A model generated the notes under the pieces. The model was not told the origin of the DNA, searched no databases, and saw only the letters and a program-made list of their open reading frames with translations. Positions 1 through 6,413 of a stretch of DNA of 24,175 nucleotides are shown here, one piece after another. This DNA is from an uncultured Candidatus Melainabacteria bacterium. Its GTDB lineage: Bacteria > Cyanobacteriota > Vampirovibrionia > Gastranaerophilales > Gastranaerophilaceae. The position numbers and the translations under genes are program-made. Each line of letters opens with the position of its first letter. Position 1 is the stretch's first letter. The DNA lies in contig CAKVLL010000026.1 in the NCBI GenBank assembly GCA_934757255.1, forward strand, positions 1 through 24,175, given 5' to 3'.

Positions 1-3
1 AAA

Positions 4-318
4 ATGGAAATCAATAGTTTCTTTTCAGAGGTTATCAATGAATCATTAAAGGGAACGACGATTAGCATGAATAAAGACGAAGATTTATATATAAGAATCT
101 TAAAGTTTTTGATAAAAAAGGCGAATAAAACGACAGTATCATCATCTAAAAACATATGTGATGCTGTTAAACAGAATATGTTAGAGCACCCCGATATTGA
201 ATATGTTTTTGAACTTCCACAACATTTGCAAACAGAAAACTTTATAAAATTTGCCGAAAATTTTTCAAAAGAGGTTTTGGGAAAAAATATTTTTACATTT
301 AAAATTAAGGACAATTAA
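4..318 (+). CDS. hypothetical protein, about 104 residues
   Basis: I do not recognise this protein. It is a small, soluble-looking, Lys/Asn-rich chain without a signal peptide or membrane segment, predicted mainly alpha-helical from its alternating charged and aliphatic residues. The ATG sits three bases from the window edge, and the preceding codon (AAA) is open in the same frame, so the true start may lie upstream and the gene may be longer. No ribosome binding site can be judged. It is followed within 25 bp by a transposase remnant, so it lies in accessory DNA. The stop TAA at 316-318 is clear. It is probably a real gene by length and codon use, but no function can be given. Confidence 0.5.
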   Translation: MEINSFFSEVINESLKGTTISMNKDEDLYIRILKFLIKKANKTTVSSSKNICDAVKQNMLEHPDIEYVFELPQHLQTENFIKFAENFSKEVLGKNIFTFKIKDN

Positions 319-342
319 ACTTTTTATAAGTGACCTTCTCAA

Positions 343-492
343 ATGAAATATTTGGCAGAAATTAAACAATTGATATATACAACAAACCCAATAGAAGCTT
401 TAATAGAGGCGTGTGAAAGGTCCCTAAAACCAAAACCTCATTTCGAACGACAGATAGTTTTTATTAATTCATATTTTGCAAATATTCTATAA
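343..492 (+). pseudogene. IS256-family (Transposase_mut) transposase fragment
   Basis: A 49-codon reading frame whose first half reads like the C-terminal part of IS256-type mutator transposases: residues 10-18 are LIYTTNPIE, matching the family's conserved (V/I)IYTTNAIE block, followed by a degraded version of the usual basic stretch (ERSLKPKPHF). Full transposases of this family are about 390-400 residues, so nearly all of the protein, including the catalytic DDE positions, is gone. The 3' end runs 29 bp into the end of the minus-strand subtilase gene at 464. I see no terminal inverted repeats. It is a dead relic showing past insertion-sequence activity. The match rests on one short motif, so the family assignment is likely rather than certain. 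Confidence 0.6.
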
Positions 493-2362
493 TTCCTTTA
501 GGATTTATCAATTTACCTGCATAAGTTCCTGTATCATAATTATTCATCTTATCAGCTGTTTTTTGCATAATATCATAGAACTGTTTATATGTTACATCAG
601 GTTTTACTTGTTTTGCTAACGCAAAAACACCTGCTATGTATGGTGCACCCCAAGAATCACCGCCAAAATTACCTTCATAGCGATAACCCTCGTATTCATC
701 CGCAACTGTTCTATGTTCTGTCGGAACAAATATTGTTTGGTTTTTTTCTTTATCTTTTTTGTCATTCCACCATTCACCATCGCGTCTAAATCTATCCATT
801 CGATATGAATTTTTATCATTAGGGTCAGCCTTTGGATTTCTGTCCGCTCCTGCGAAATGCTTATATTCTTTTTTGGGGTCATTTGTTATAACTGCGATAC
901 CTGCTTTTTTAGCTTTTGCAATCACTCTTCTTAAATTTTTATAATTATTATCCTTATCTTTTTTGTCTACGTCAAACCCACAACTTATTGAAATTACAGA
1001 TATTACAGGTTCTCCTTTTTGCTTATATTCCTCATTTTTAGCAATTATATTATCAATGGCTTTCGCATGCTCCGTAAGTGTACTTGCACTATAAAAAGCC
1101 AATTCCGCATCCGGTGCGACACCACATTCTTTTCCTACCGCAACGGATGAAACAACATTACCATGGTAAACACCGTCTTTATTTTGAGCAAAATTTGTTT
1201 GAGAAATAACCCTGTCTTTAAATTCGTGATTATCACTAATATCAGAATCTATAATCGCAATTCGAACGCCTTTACCTGTAATTCCTTGTTCATGTAAAGA
1301 ACGAATATTTAATCCAGGATTCATAGTATTTTCTTTTACTTTATCTAAAATTGCTTGTTGTTCTTCTGATAAAACTGTTGTACTATCAATCGTTAAACTC
1401 AATAATTGTTCTTCGGTTAAGTTTAATTTATCAAGATATAAACCTCTAGCATCTTTTGTATTTGCAAAATCTTGCGAAGGCATATCTTCATAACTAGCTG
1501 GAGTATTTTTTTGTCTATATAACCCAAGAATATCTTCATGAGTCCCTGTTTGAATATCATCTACGCTATTATAATTAAAGAAATCTTTATAAAAATTTAA
1601 AGCATCTTGAGGTGTAAAGACTTTTCCTGACCAAGCGTCTACAACAATTGCATTTTCTCCCCAAGTACTAGGATTTTTAGTATCTGCGTCCTTTGCCATT
1701 CCTATTACATTAAAAACATGTTCTCCTTTTTCAAAATTAATATCTTTTGTACATATCATAATTTCTTGAACATTGTTTATTCCTTGTTCTTTAAGCCATT
1801 TTGTCATTATTTCCGTTCTATGACGACATTCCATCACTTGACGATTTTCTGTTGGAACATCTTCTATATTTTCTTGTTCGCTTATTTTGCTGAGCGTTTC
1901 TGCATTCATTCTAAGCTCATTAATTTTATCTTTATCACCATTATTGGCTTCTAAATAATTTGCAAGTGCTACATCATAAGTAGATGATTTGGCATTCGAA
2001 AATTCCTTATTAAAACGTTCTATCAAATCATTCCCAAGGTTTATATTATTTTCTTTTGTATTTTCATCTGCCATCTTGATATTTTTGCCTAAAGCATTAT
2101 TAACAATATCAACAATTTTTTGCCAACAATCTTTTGTAAATTTAACAACTGCACCTACTTGAACAGTTAAACTGTTATCTTGATTATTTTTACCATTGTT
2201 CTCAATAGTGTAATTTTCAGAATTGTTAAGCTCTGCAAGAACTTGATTCCAAACACTTCCCATTTGTTTACATTCAGCAGAAGACAAGCCTAACTCTTTT
2301 GCAATTCCTTGAGTTATGCCACCTTGTTTTATTGTAAATTGTCCATCAATTCTTCCGTCCAT
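464..2362 (-). CDS. multidomain subtilisin-like (S8) serine peptidase with a Cys-His-Asp domain
   Basis: 632 residues. The C-terminal half (about 345-632) is a subtilase: Asp372 in AIIDSD, His400 in VYHGNVV, oxyanion Asn494 in VITND, and nucleophile Ser570 in GGDSWGAPYIAG (the usual GTSMAAP is altered to GDSWGAP). A middle region has Cys179 (ECRHRT), His215 (GEHVFNVI) and Asp242 (VVDAWSGKVF), the order and contexts of a transglutaminase-like or papain-like fold. Residues 9-34 (FTIKQGGITQGIAKELG and on) resemble a LysM repeat, weakly. There is no signal peptide or transmembrane helix, so export, if any, must use another route. The start ATG has no clear Shine-Dalgarno sequence and no upstream in-frame alternative before a stop. 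The tandem ATTGTTACATT sites lie 40-70 bp upstream. Serine peptidase assignment is solid; the Cys-domain activity is inference. It could be an effector or polymorphic-toxin-type protein. Confidence 0.85.
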   Translation of the reverse strand: MDGRIDGQFTIKQGGITQGIAKELGLSSAECKQMGSVWNQVLAELNNSENYTIENNGKNNQDNSLTVQVGAVVKFTKDCWQKIVDIVNNALGKNIKMADENTKENNINLGNDLIERFNKEFSNAKSSTYDVALANYLEANNGDKDKINELRMNAETLSKISEQENIEDVPTENRQVMECRHRTEIMTKWLKEQGINNVQEIMICTKDINFEKGEHVFNVIGMAKDADTKNPSTWGENAIVVDAWSGKVFTPQDALNFYKDFFNYNSVDDIQTGTHEDILGLYRQKNTPASYEDMPSQDFANTKDARGLYLDKLNLTEEQLLSLTIDSTTVLSEEQQAILDKVKENTMNPGLNIRSLHEQGITGKGVRIAIIDSDISDNHEFKDRVISQTNFAQNKDGVYHGNVVSSVAVGKECGVAPDAELAFYSASTLTEHAKAIDNIIAKNEEYKQKGEPVISVISISCGFDVDKKDKDNNYKNLRRVIAKAKKAGIAVITNDPKKEYKHFAGADRNPKADPNDKNSYRMDRFRRDGEWWNDKKDKEKNQTIFVPTEHRTVADEYEGYRYEGNFGGDSWGAPYIAGVFALAKQVKPDVTYKQFYDIMQKTADKMNNYDTGTYAGKLINPKGIIEYLQNMN

Positions 2363-2400
2363 AATACTTATATCGGCATAAATTTCAAAAACTTTAGGTT

Positions 2401-2431
2401 ATTGTTACATTAATTTTAAAATTGTTACATT
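2401..2431. promoter_or_regulatory. tandem ATTGTTACATT operator-like sites, locus A
   Basis: The 11-mer attgttacatt occurs at 2401-2411 and again at 2421-2431, centres 20 bp apart (two helical turns), between the minus-strand subtilase and the plus-strand micro-ORF. The same near-palindromic motif occurs as a pair at 4239-4272 upstream of the second peptidase-like gene, and once at 3352-3362. The spacing and dyad symmetry suggest a repressor or activator binding the divergent promoter region. No regulator gene is visible nearby. Confidence 0.5.
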
Positions 2432-2512
2432 TTAACTTTAAACATAGAAATTAATATTTTTATTTTCCTTAAATTTTTCAATTATGGGAATCACTGTTTT
2501 AGTTATTAATTT
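2421..2512 (+). repeat. shared upstream control block, copy A
   Basis: About 92 bp that recurs at 4261-4353 with roughly nine substitutions and one single-base gap. It starts with the second ATTGTTACATT motif and ends near the gttttagttattaattt stretch. In both places it separates a minus-strand peptidase-like gene from a plus-strand cargo gene. It has no coding potential of its own, so a divergent promoter or 5' leader is the likely content. After the block the two loci have no obvious similarity until the 188-bp repeat downstream. Confidence 0.8.
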
Positions 2513-2622
2513 AGGTAAATTTGTAGTACAATCAGCATGTAGGGCAATTCCTAGATGGTGGATTCCTTTACTCATACACGACAAACTTCTGTTGTGCAAA
2601 GGTGTAGAGAAAGGAGGAAGCC

Positions 2623-2709
2623 ATGACGAAGCAAGAAGTGCTTGCAATAGTAAAAAATGCCCTAGTGATATTAGGACATTTGTTACTTGCTATTGCTTGC
2701 ATATTGTAG
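2623..2709 (+). CDS. 28-residue hydrophobic single-helix micro-protein
   Basis: A 28-codon frame beginning MTKQEVLAIV and ending LLLAIACIL, preceded by the strongest ribosome binding site in this island (aaaggagg, 5 bp before ATG at 2623). Residues 6-28 form one continuous hydrophobic stretch with a single Lys and His, enough for one membrane-spanning helix. The stop TAG is built into a hairpin terminator. A leader hairpin lies just upstream (cacgaca 2577-2583 pairing with tgttgtg, one G-T wobble). Size, hydrophobicity, structured leader and immediate terminator resemble type I toxin mRNAs or other membrane micro-proteins, but I do not recognise the family and have not found an antisense RNA. 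It occupies the position that the nuclease gene has in the second module. Confidence 0.55.
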   Translation: MTKQEVLAIVKNALVILGHLLLAIACIL

Positions 2710-2750
2710 GGATTGTGCAAGAGGTCGAAAGACCTCTCCCTACTCTTTTA
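2706..2750 (+). terminator. rho-independent terminator after micro-ORF
   Basis: A perfect 7-bp stem agaggtc/gacctct around a GAAA tetraloop (2720-2737) is extended by an outer stem gtaggga (2706-2712) with tccctac (2737-2743), then ctcttttatt. It overlaps the stop codon of the micro-ORF, so the transcript would end right after it. Confidence 0.65.
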
Positions 2751-2795
2751 TTATAACTGATTTTTTACAATTTTCAACCCTCTGAACATATTTTT

Positions 2796-2983
2796 TATTA
2801 CAAAACTGCAACAATAATTAATTGTGTTTGTTGTATCTCAAATGCCAATATAAAAATAAAAAAGACCTCTTTTGCAAGAAGTCTTCTTTGTATGAGCCAA
2901 GAACTCTGTTAAAACGATTAAGTATCGTTTTAATAGAGGAAGGCGAATTGAGAGCTTTGCTCGAATGAGCCGTATAAAGATAT
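2796..2983 (+). repeat. 188-bp repeat R, copy A (two hairpins)
   Basis: Ungapped match to 5036-5223 with about six substitutions in 188 bp. In the other copy its first 22 bases encode the last codons of the nuclease gene (ending ITKLQQ-stop), but here no gene reads into it, so copy A keeps the tail of a gene that is gone or was replaced. It holds a terminator-like hairpin (2862-2885), a 15-bp-stem hairpin (2904-2938; ctctgttaaaacgat pairing with atcgttttaatagag) and a short gagc-ttt-gctc hairpin near 2950-2962. Together with the flanks, this repeat accounts for most of the gene-free stretch 2710-3088. Confidence 0.9.
2862..2885. terminator. bidirectional terminator hairpin in repeat R, copy A
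   Basis: aagacctctt and aagaagtctt form a 10-bp stem with one mismatch around TTGC. An A-run precedes it and ctttgt follows, so it can act in both directions, more strongly on minus (T-run tctttttt). The same hairpin stands in repeat copy B and downstream of tRNA-Ile. Confidence 0.6.
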
Positions 2984-3002
2984 AATTACAAACAAAAAAA
3001 TA

Positions 3003-3021
3003 GCAGAGCATTTTGCCCTGC
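3003..3021 (-). terminator. hairpin with minus-strand T-run
   Basis: gcagagca/tgccctgc with one mismatch around TTT. Read on minus it is followed by tattttttt. It could end transcription coming from the minus-strand gene at 3431-4183. Confidence 0.45.
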
Positions 3022-3088
3022 CATATTTTGTATTTTAAAATTACAAAGATTTTAAAAATCTGTGCAAGTTTGCAACGGAGGGATAAAT

Positions 3089-3250
3089 ATGAACACAGAA
3101 GAAATCAATAAAAAAATGCAAACAGAAAAAGACAGTTTCAATCGAAATTTGAACCGCCTGCAAAAACAAATCTTTGAACTAAAACAACGCCACCAACGTA
3201 CCATGGAATATTGGCAAGGACAGAAAGTGTTATACAAAACAGTATTATAA
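3089..3250 (+). CDS. small coiled-coil protein, 53 residues
   Basis: An upstream in-frame ATG at 3062 is possible, but ATG 3089 is chosen because ggaggg sits 6 bp before it (cggagggataaatATG). The product, starting MNTEEINKKM, is highly charged and rich in Lys, Gln, Arg and Asn with a heptad-like pattern (residues 5-45), so one long amphipathic or coiled-coil helix is likely. It has no Cys, no signal peptide and no membrane segment. I do not recognise a family. It stands alone between repeat R copy A and the minus-strand clan-CD-like gene, transcribed towards the latter. It could be an adaptor, a small structural protein or an antidote to a neighbouring effector; none of these is shown by the sequence. 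Confidence 0.5.
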   Translation: MNTEEINKKMQTEKDSFNRNLNRLQKQIFELKQRHQRTMEYWQGQKVLYKTVL

Positions 3251-3430
3251 TATCATCATTTAAAAACAATGCATTTACTCTGTTGGAAATCTGTACAATT
3301 TCATAAATAAAATGAATGAGGTTACTTAATACAGTACGTTTTCTATATGTTAATGTAACATTTGCTTACTAACTTTTGTATGGAATATTTTCAACGATTC
3401 CGTAATAAAGTTTCATACTTATATCAAACT

Positions 3431-4183
3431 TTATGGTAAGTTATAATACGTTGGACCTTCGTTAATTAAGTAATGACCTATTATGTTATTATTACCTGAC
3501 TGCATAATTTTACCTGGCTCACTAGGGTTTGTAAATGAGTTTGTTACTCTGTTCCCAATTCCAGGTCTAGCTTTATTCAATGACGTACTACCAGTTTCAC
3601 AAACAGCAACGAGGCATTTTTCACTTGGTTTTATATTTGTTGCAATCCATTCAGGCACACTTTGTCCACTATGACTGAATACCCATGTTCCATTTGTCGA
3701 TAATCCTTGTCCATGACTCATTACCACATGTTTTATATCAGCAGGAAACTTTCCATTTTTTATCCCAGCTTCAATCCAATCTGTAATACTTGTCATTCCT
3801 TGTAAGTTCCAATTATCTGGGATATGTAATTCAAGTCCTGTTCTTGTTTTAAAATCATTACAAAACGCTTGTATGTTTTGCATAGGTTCTAAGCTGTTTA
3901 TATCAGATGTAAGTCTTGGGTATTTGGTATTGCATAATATAGATTGTTTTGAAATTGCTCTTTTACTACCGATTATAAAGGTTTTATTTTGTTCTGCTAG
4001 TTGCGTTGCACCAGTCATTTTACGATTGGGTTGTTCTATTTTTGTTGGTGTTCCTATATTAAACTTTGGCGTGGTGTGTTCAATAGGGTTACTTACAGCA
4101 CCAAAATTTATCCTGGGTGGTTTGACCTTTCCCATCTGGCATCCAAGTCCAGTGCATAGTTTTAGTGTTTTAAAACTTACCAT
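3431..4183 (-). CDS. unrecognised protein with a possible caspase-like (clan CD) His/Cys pair
   Basis: 250 residues, with a good ribosome binding site (aggggaaataATG). No full family match is evident. Two blocks stand out: His157 in the hydrophobic strand-turn HVVMSHGQG (residues 152-160) and Cys195 in KCLVAVCETGS (189-199). A strand ending in His-Gly, then about 38 residues later a strand ending in Cys, is the arrangement of clan CD cysteine peptidases (caspases, gingipain/clostripain, C80 toxins). Residues 1-90 are Pro/Lys-rich and probably unstructured, with no signal peptide or membrane helix. Tandem operator-like sites lie upstream at 4239-4272, as for the subtilase gene. It converges on the 53-residue ORF. 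Peptidase activity is inference from two motifs; the gene itself is well supported. Confidence 0.75.
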   Translation of the reverse strand: MVSFKTLKLCTGLGCQMGKVKPPRINFGAVSNPIEHTTPKFNIGTPTKIEQPNRKMTGATQLAEQNKTFIIGSKRAISKQSILCNTKYPRLTSDINSLEPMQNIQAFCNDFKTRTGLELHIPDNWNLQGMTSITDWIEAGIKNGKFPADIKHVVMSHGQGLSTNGTWVFSHSGQSVPEWIATNIKPSEKCLVAVCETGSTSLNKARPGIGNRVTNSFTNPSEPGKIMQSGNNNIIGHYLINEGPTYYNLP

Positions 4184-4238
4184 TATTTCCCCTACAACTT
4201 ACAATTATATAAAGTCTTTCATCACTAAGGAATTGACT

Positions 4239-4272
4239 GATTGTAACAATCATCAAGTAGATTGTTACAATT
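4239..4272. promoter_or_regulatory. tandem palindromic operator-like sites, locus B
   Basis: gattgtaacaatc (4239-4251, a near-perfect palindrome) and gattgttacaatt (4260-4272), 21 bp apart, lie between the divergent genes at 4183 (minus) and 4377 (plus). They are the same motif and almost the same spacing as at 2401-2431. Confidence 0.55.
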
Positions 4273-4353
4273 CAACTTTAAACATGAAAATTAATATTTT
4301 TTATTTTCCCTAACTTTTTCAATTATGGGAATCCCTGTTTTAGTCATTATTTC
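4261..4353 (+). repeat. shared upstream control block, copy B
   Basis: Second copy of the block at 2421-2512, about 90 percent alike by eye. It ends about 24 bp before the start of the predicted nuclease. A possible -10 (tagaat, ending about 9 bp before the ATG) lies just beyond the shared part, so the block may carry upstream activator or operator sequence while each cargo has its own -10. Confidence 0.8.
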
Positions 4354-4376
4354 GACTTTGTGTTAGAATTAAAGGC

Positions 4377-5057
4377 ATGAGTAATACTGCATTAAAGCCA
4401 TTTGAGTTATATCGAAAAGACGGTAAGATTGTAAATGTTGAGTTGTACAACTTTACAGGTATTAACGATGTTGCAATTTTAGATATTAAACAACTAAAAT
4501 TCGAGGGAATTGCGGCTAAGGATATTAAAAAGTCAGATATACATAACGCCGTTTTGAAAGATAAAAACAAATTATATTTTCAAAATAAGTATTCAAAAAT
4601 GGTTGCAGGACTATCTAAAAAGCACTTAAACAAAATTATTTCAACAGTTTTTACTCGTGATATAGAAAGTCGTCATGCATACTTAAAAAAGGAACTTATT
4701 TCTAATGTAGATGTAATTTTTTATGCCGCAATACCAATTCTCAAACATGCTGAATTAAAGAAACAAGCCTTATACGAAAAACAAATTATTCATCGTTTTG
4801 CATTACCACTCAAAATAGGTGGACTTATATTTTATGCGATGATAACAGTTAAAGAAAGAATTGATAGTGAAGAACTACAAATTGACGAATTTTCAATTTA
4901 TGATTTGTATTCAGAAGCAATACACAATAAAAAATCATCTGATAGTTCCTCTACGGTTTCCATAAGAACCTTCCGTAGCCATTACCAGATGACTAATTAT
5001 AGTATTTACGATTTATTCAATTTTGTCAAGTGTAGTATTACAAAACTGCAACAATAA
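4377..5057 (+). CDS. predicted PBECR-type (BECR-fold) nuclease domain protein
   Basis: 226 residues. The middle region resembles phage- and MuF-associated barnase/EndoU/ColicinE5/RelE-like nuclease domains (PBECR families): VAGLSKKHLNKIIS (76-89), a helical stretch with FYAAIPILKHAE (115-126), then IIHRFALPLKIGG (137-149) with a likely catalytic His139-Arg140, the strand YAMITVKE (153-160), and a SIYDLY tail (173-178) that is echoed as SIYDLF at 209-214. The N-terminal 70 residues are not recognised. No signal peptide or membrane helix. The start has only a weak ribosome binding site (aaagg). The last codons lie inside repeat R copy B. Known relatives are usually toxin or nuclease modules of phage or mobile-element proteins; RNase activity here is inferred, not shown. 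Confidence 0.7.
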   Translation: MSNTALKPFELYRKDGKIVNVELYNFTGINDVAILDIKQLKFEGIAAKDIKKSDIHNAVLKDKNKLYFQNKYSKMVAGLSKKHLNKIISTVFTRDIESRHAYLKKELISNVDVIFYAAIPILKHAELKKQALYEKQIIHRFALPLKIGGLIFYAMITVKERIDSEELQIDEFSIYDLYSEAIHNKKSSDSSSTVSIRTFRSHYQMTNYSIYDLFNFVKCSITKLQQ

Positions 5058-5223
5058 TTAATTGTGTTTGTTGTATCTCAAATGCCAATATAAAAATAAA
5101 AAAGACCTCTTTTGCAAGAAGTCTTCTTTATATGGGTCAAGAACTCTGTTAAAACGATTAAATATCGTTTTAATAGAGGGAGGCGAATTGAGAGCTTTGC
5201 TCGAATGAGCCGTATAAAAATAT
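5036..5223 (+). repeat. 188-bp repeat R, copy B
   Basis: Second copy of 2796-2983, same length without gaps, about six substitutions. Its first 22 bases are the 3' end of the nuclease gene, followed by the terminator hairpin (5102-5125) and the 15-bp-stem hairpin (5144-5178). The bases 5094-5136 are again found at 5238-5280, next to tRNA-Ile, with one mismatch in 43. Confidence 0.9.
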
Positions 5224-5276
5224 GAGTCCACTGCGGCAAATAAAAAAGACCTCTTTTACAAGAAGTCTTCTTTATA

Positions 5277-5293
<17 letters not shown>
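5224..5293. repeat. inverted duplication of the tRNA-Ile 3' end
   Basis: gagtccactgcggc at 5224-5237 is the exact reverse complement of 5280-5293, which is the T-arm and acceptor end of tRNA-Ile. Between the two arms lies the 42-bp terminator stretch, itself nearly palindromic, so 5224-5293 is one long imperfect palindrome centred on the terminator loop. It marks the right-hand edge of the island. Confidence 0.85.
5246..5269 (-). terminator. terminator of tRNA-Ile
   Basis: aagacctctt/aagaagtctt stem around TTAC, followed on minus by tctttttta. It is 7 bp downstream of the tRNA 3' end. Confidence 0.75.
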
Positions 5294-5350
<57 letters not shown>

Positions 5351-5412
5351 GTATTTGGTTTTCATATCTCAAATAATCAGCTATTTATCCTCGACTACTC
5401 TCGACAAACATT

Positions 5413-5441
5413 AATGTATCATGAACATTTTTTTAAATCAA
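5413..5441 (-). promoter_or_regulatory. sigma-70 promoter of tRNA-Ile
   Basis: On minus, TTGATT (5441-5436) and TACATT (5418-5413) are separated by exactly 17 bp. Transcription would begin near 5406, leaving a 55-nt leader before the mature tRNA. Confidence 0.6.
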
Positions 5442-5578
5442 GTATTTTTTATATTTCAAATTCTTAAATAAATTTTTCTTAATATTGATATTAAGATTAT
5501 GTAAGGAAATCCTGTTTTTCAAAAAATTTAGACTATAATAAAAATGCAGAAGGACAAATGATAACAAAGGAGAACAAC

Positions 5579-5860
5579 ATGCAATCTATAGAAGAAATGC
5601 TAGGCAAGTTAGAAACAGCTGATAATACTACAAAAAACAAAATTGAAAACATCTTAGTAGACAAAGGTACAGCTGTAGTTCCAGAACTTGTTAACCAATT
5701 ACAAGTTGTAAGAGGTGTTAAGCGTGGCGTTGTTGCAATGACTCTTATAAGAATTGGCGAAGCTTCTGTTGAATATCTTAGAAAAGCAGCTAACAATAAC
5801 AAAGATTTTGAATGGGTTGCAAAATATCTTATTTCTGAGATTAAGGGTGTTGCTGCATAA
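5579..5860 (+). CDS. small HEAT-repeat-like protein, 93 residues
   Basis: The ATG at 5579 is preferred to an earlier one at 5558 because aaaggag lies 7 bp before it. The product has paired amphipathic helices of HEAT type: VVPELVNQLQ (33-42), RGVVAMTLIRIGEASVEYL (51-69) and EWVAKYLISEIKG (78-90), each with the Val/Leu/Ile spacing and short turn of a helical repeat. It is probably a small cytoplasmic protein-protein interaction module. A -10 (tataat, 5534-5539) lies about 40 bp upstream. The rnhA gene starts 17 bp after its stop, so the two are probably co-transcribed. No specific partner or function can be named. Confidence 0.75.
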   Translation: MQSIEEMLGKLETADNTTKNKIENILVDKGTAVVPELVNQLQVVRGVKRGVVAMTLIRIGEASVEYLRKAANNNKDFEWVAKYLISEIKGVAA

Positions 5861-5877
5861 TAAGAAAACAACATCAA

Positions 5878-6354
5878 ATGGAAGAAAGAGCAAAAATTAA
5901 CATCTACACTGACGGAGCTTGCAGTGGGAATCCTGGTCCAGGAGGATACGGTGCAATTCTGGTTCATGTAGATAAAAATGGAATTAAACACGAAAAAGAA
6001 TTTTCAGAAGGTTATGCACATGTTACTAACAACCAAATGGAATTAATGGCTGTTATAGTAGCAATAGAAGCTTTAAAAAAGCCTTGCGACATAATTTTAA
6101 CTTCTGATAGCAAATATGTAGTTGAAGCTTTTACTAAAAATTGGATTGATGGTTGGATAAAACGTGGTTGGAAAACTGCAGACAAAAAGCCTGTAAAAAA
6201 TGTGGAGCTTTGGCAACGACTCTTGAAGGCTTTACAACCGCACAAAATTGATTTTGTTTGGGTGAAAGGTCATGCCGGTCACGAATACAACGAACGTTGT
6301 GATGTTCTAGCCGTTACAGCTTACAAAAGCGGAAACTTGAAAGAAAGTTTATAA
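5878..6354 (+). CDS. rnhA: ribonuclease HI
   Basis: 158 residues, the normal length for bacterial RNase HI, which cleaves the RNA strand of RNA-DNA hybrids (primer removal, R-loops). The carboxylates are all in place: Asp12 in YTDGACSGNPGPGG, Glu55 in NNQMEL, Asp77 in LTSDSKYV and Asp142 in ERCDVLA, with the active-site His132 in VKGHAGHEYNERCD. The basic substrate-binding helix region (NWIDGWIKRGWKT, 88-100) is present, so it is the E. coli-like type rather than a minimal one. The ribosome binding site is poor; translation probably couples to the HEAT-like gene just upstream. Identification is secure. Confidence 0.97.
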   Translation: MEERAKINIYTDGACSGNPGPGGYGAILVHVDKNGIKHEKEFSEGYAHVTNNQMELMAVIVAIEALKKPCDIILTSDSKYVVEAFTKNWIDGWIKRGWKTADKKPVKNVELWQRLLKALQPHKIDFVWVKGHAGHEYNERCDVLAVTAYKSGNLKESL

Positions 6355-6413
6355 TATATATGGGGAATGTATTTTTCATTTAGTAGTTTAAACTATATAA
6401 AAAGGAGGTTTAA

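Noticed and set aside
2484..2756. 90-residue plus-strand frame across the control block and micro-ORF
   Set aside because: It runs in another frame through the strong ribosome binding site and the micro-ORF, has a Cys/Arg-rich unnatural composition, and no start signal.
2887..2983. A decayed tRNA in the 3' half of repeat R
   Set aside because: It has hairpins but no acceptor pairing and no T-loop; the likeness is limited to the terminator region.
3405..3434. Terminator for the 3431-4183 gene
   Set aside because: ataaagttt/aaactttat is a perfect but A/T-only stem with a long loop and no T-run on minus; too weak to call.
2796..5223. Integron-type gene cassettes with attC sites
   Set aside because: The 188-bp repeats are longer than usual attC sites, no conserved attC core pair was found at the ends, and no integron integrase is in the window.
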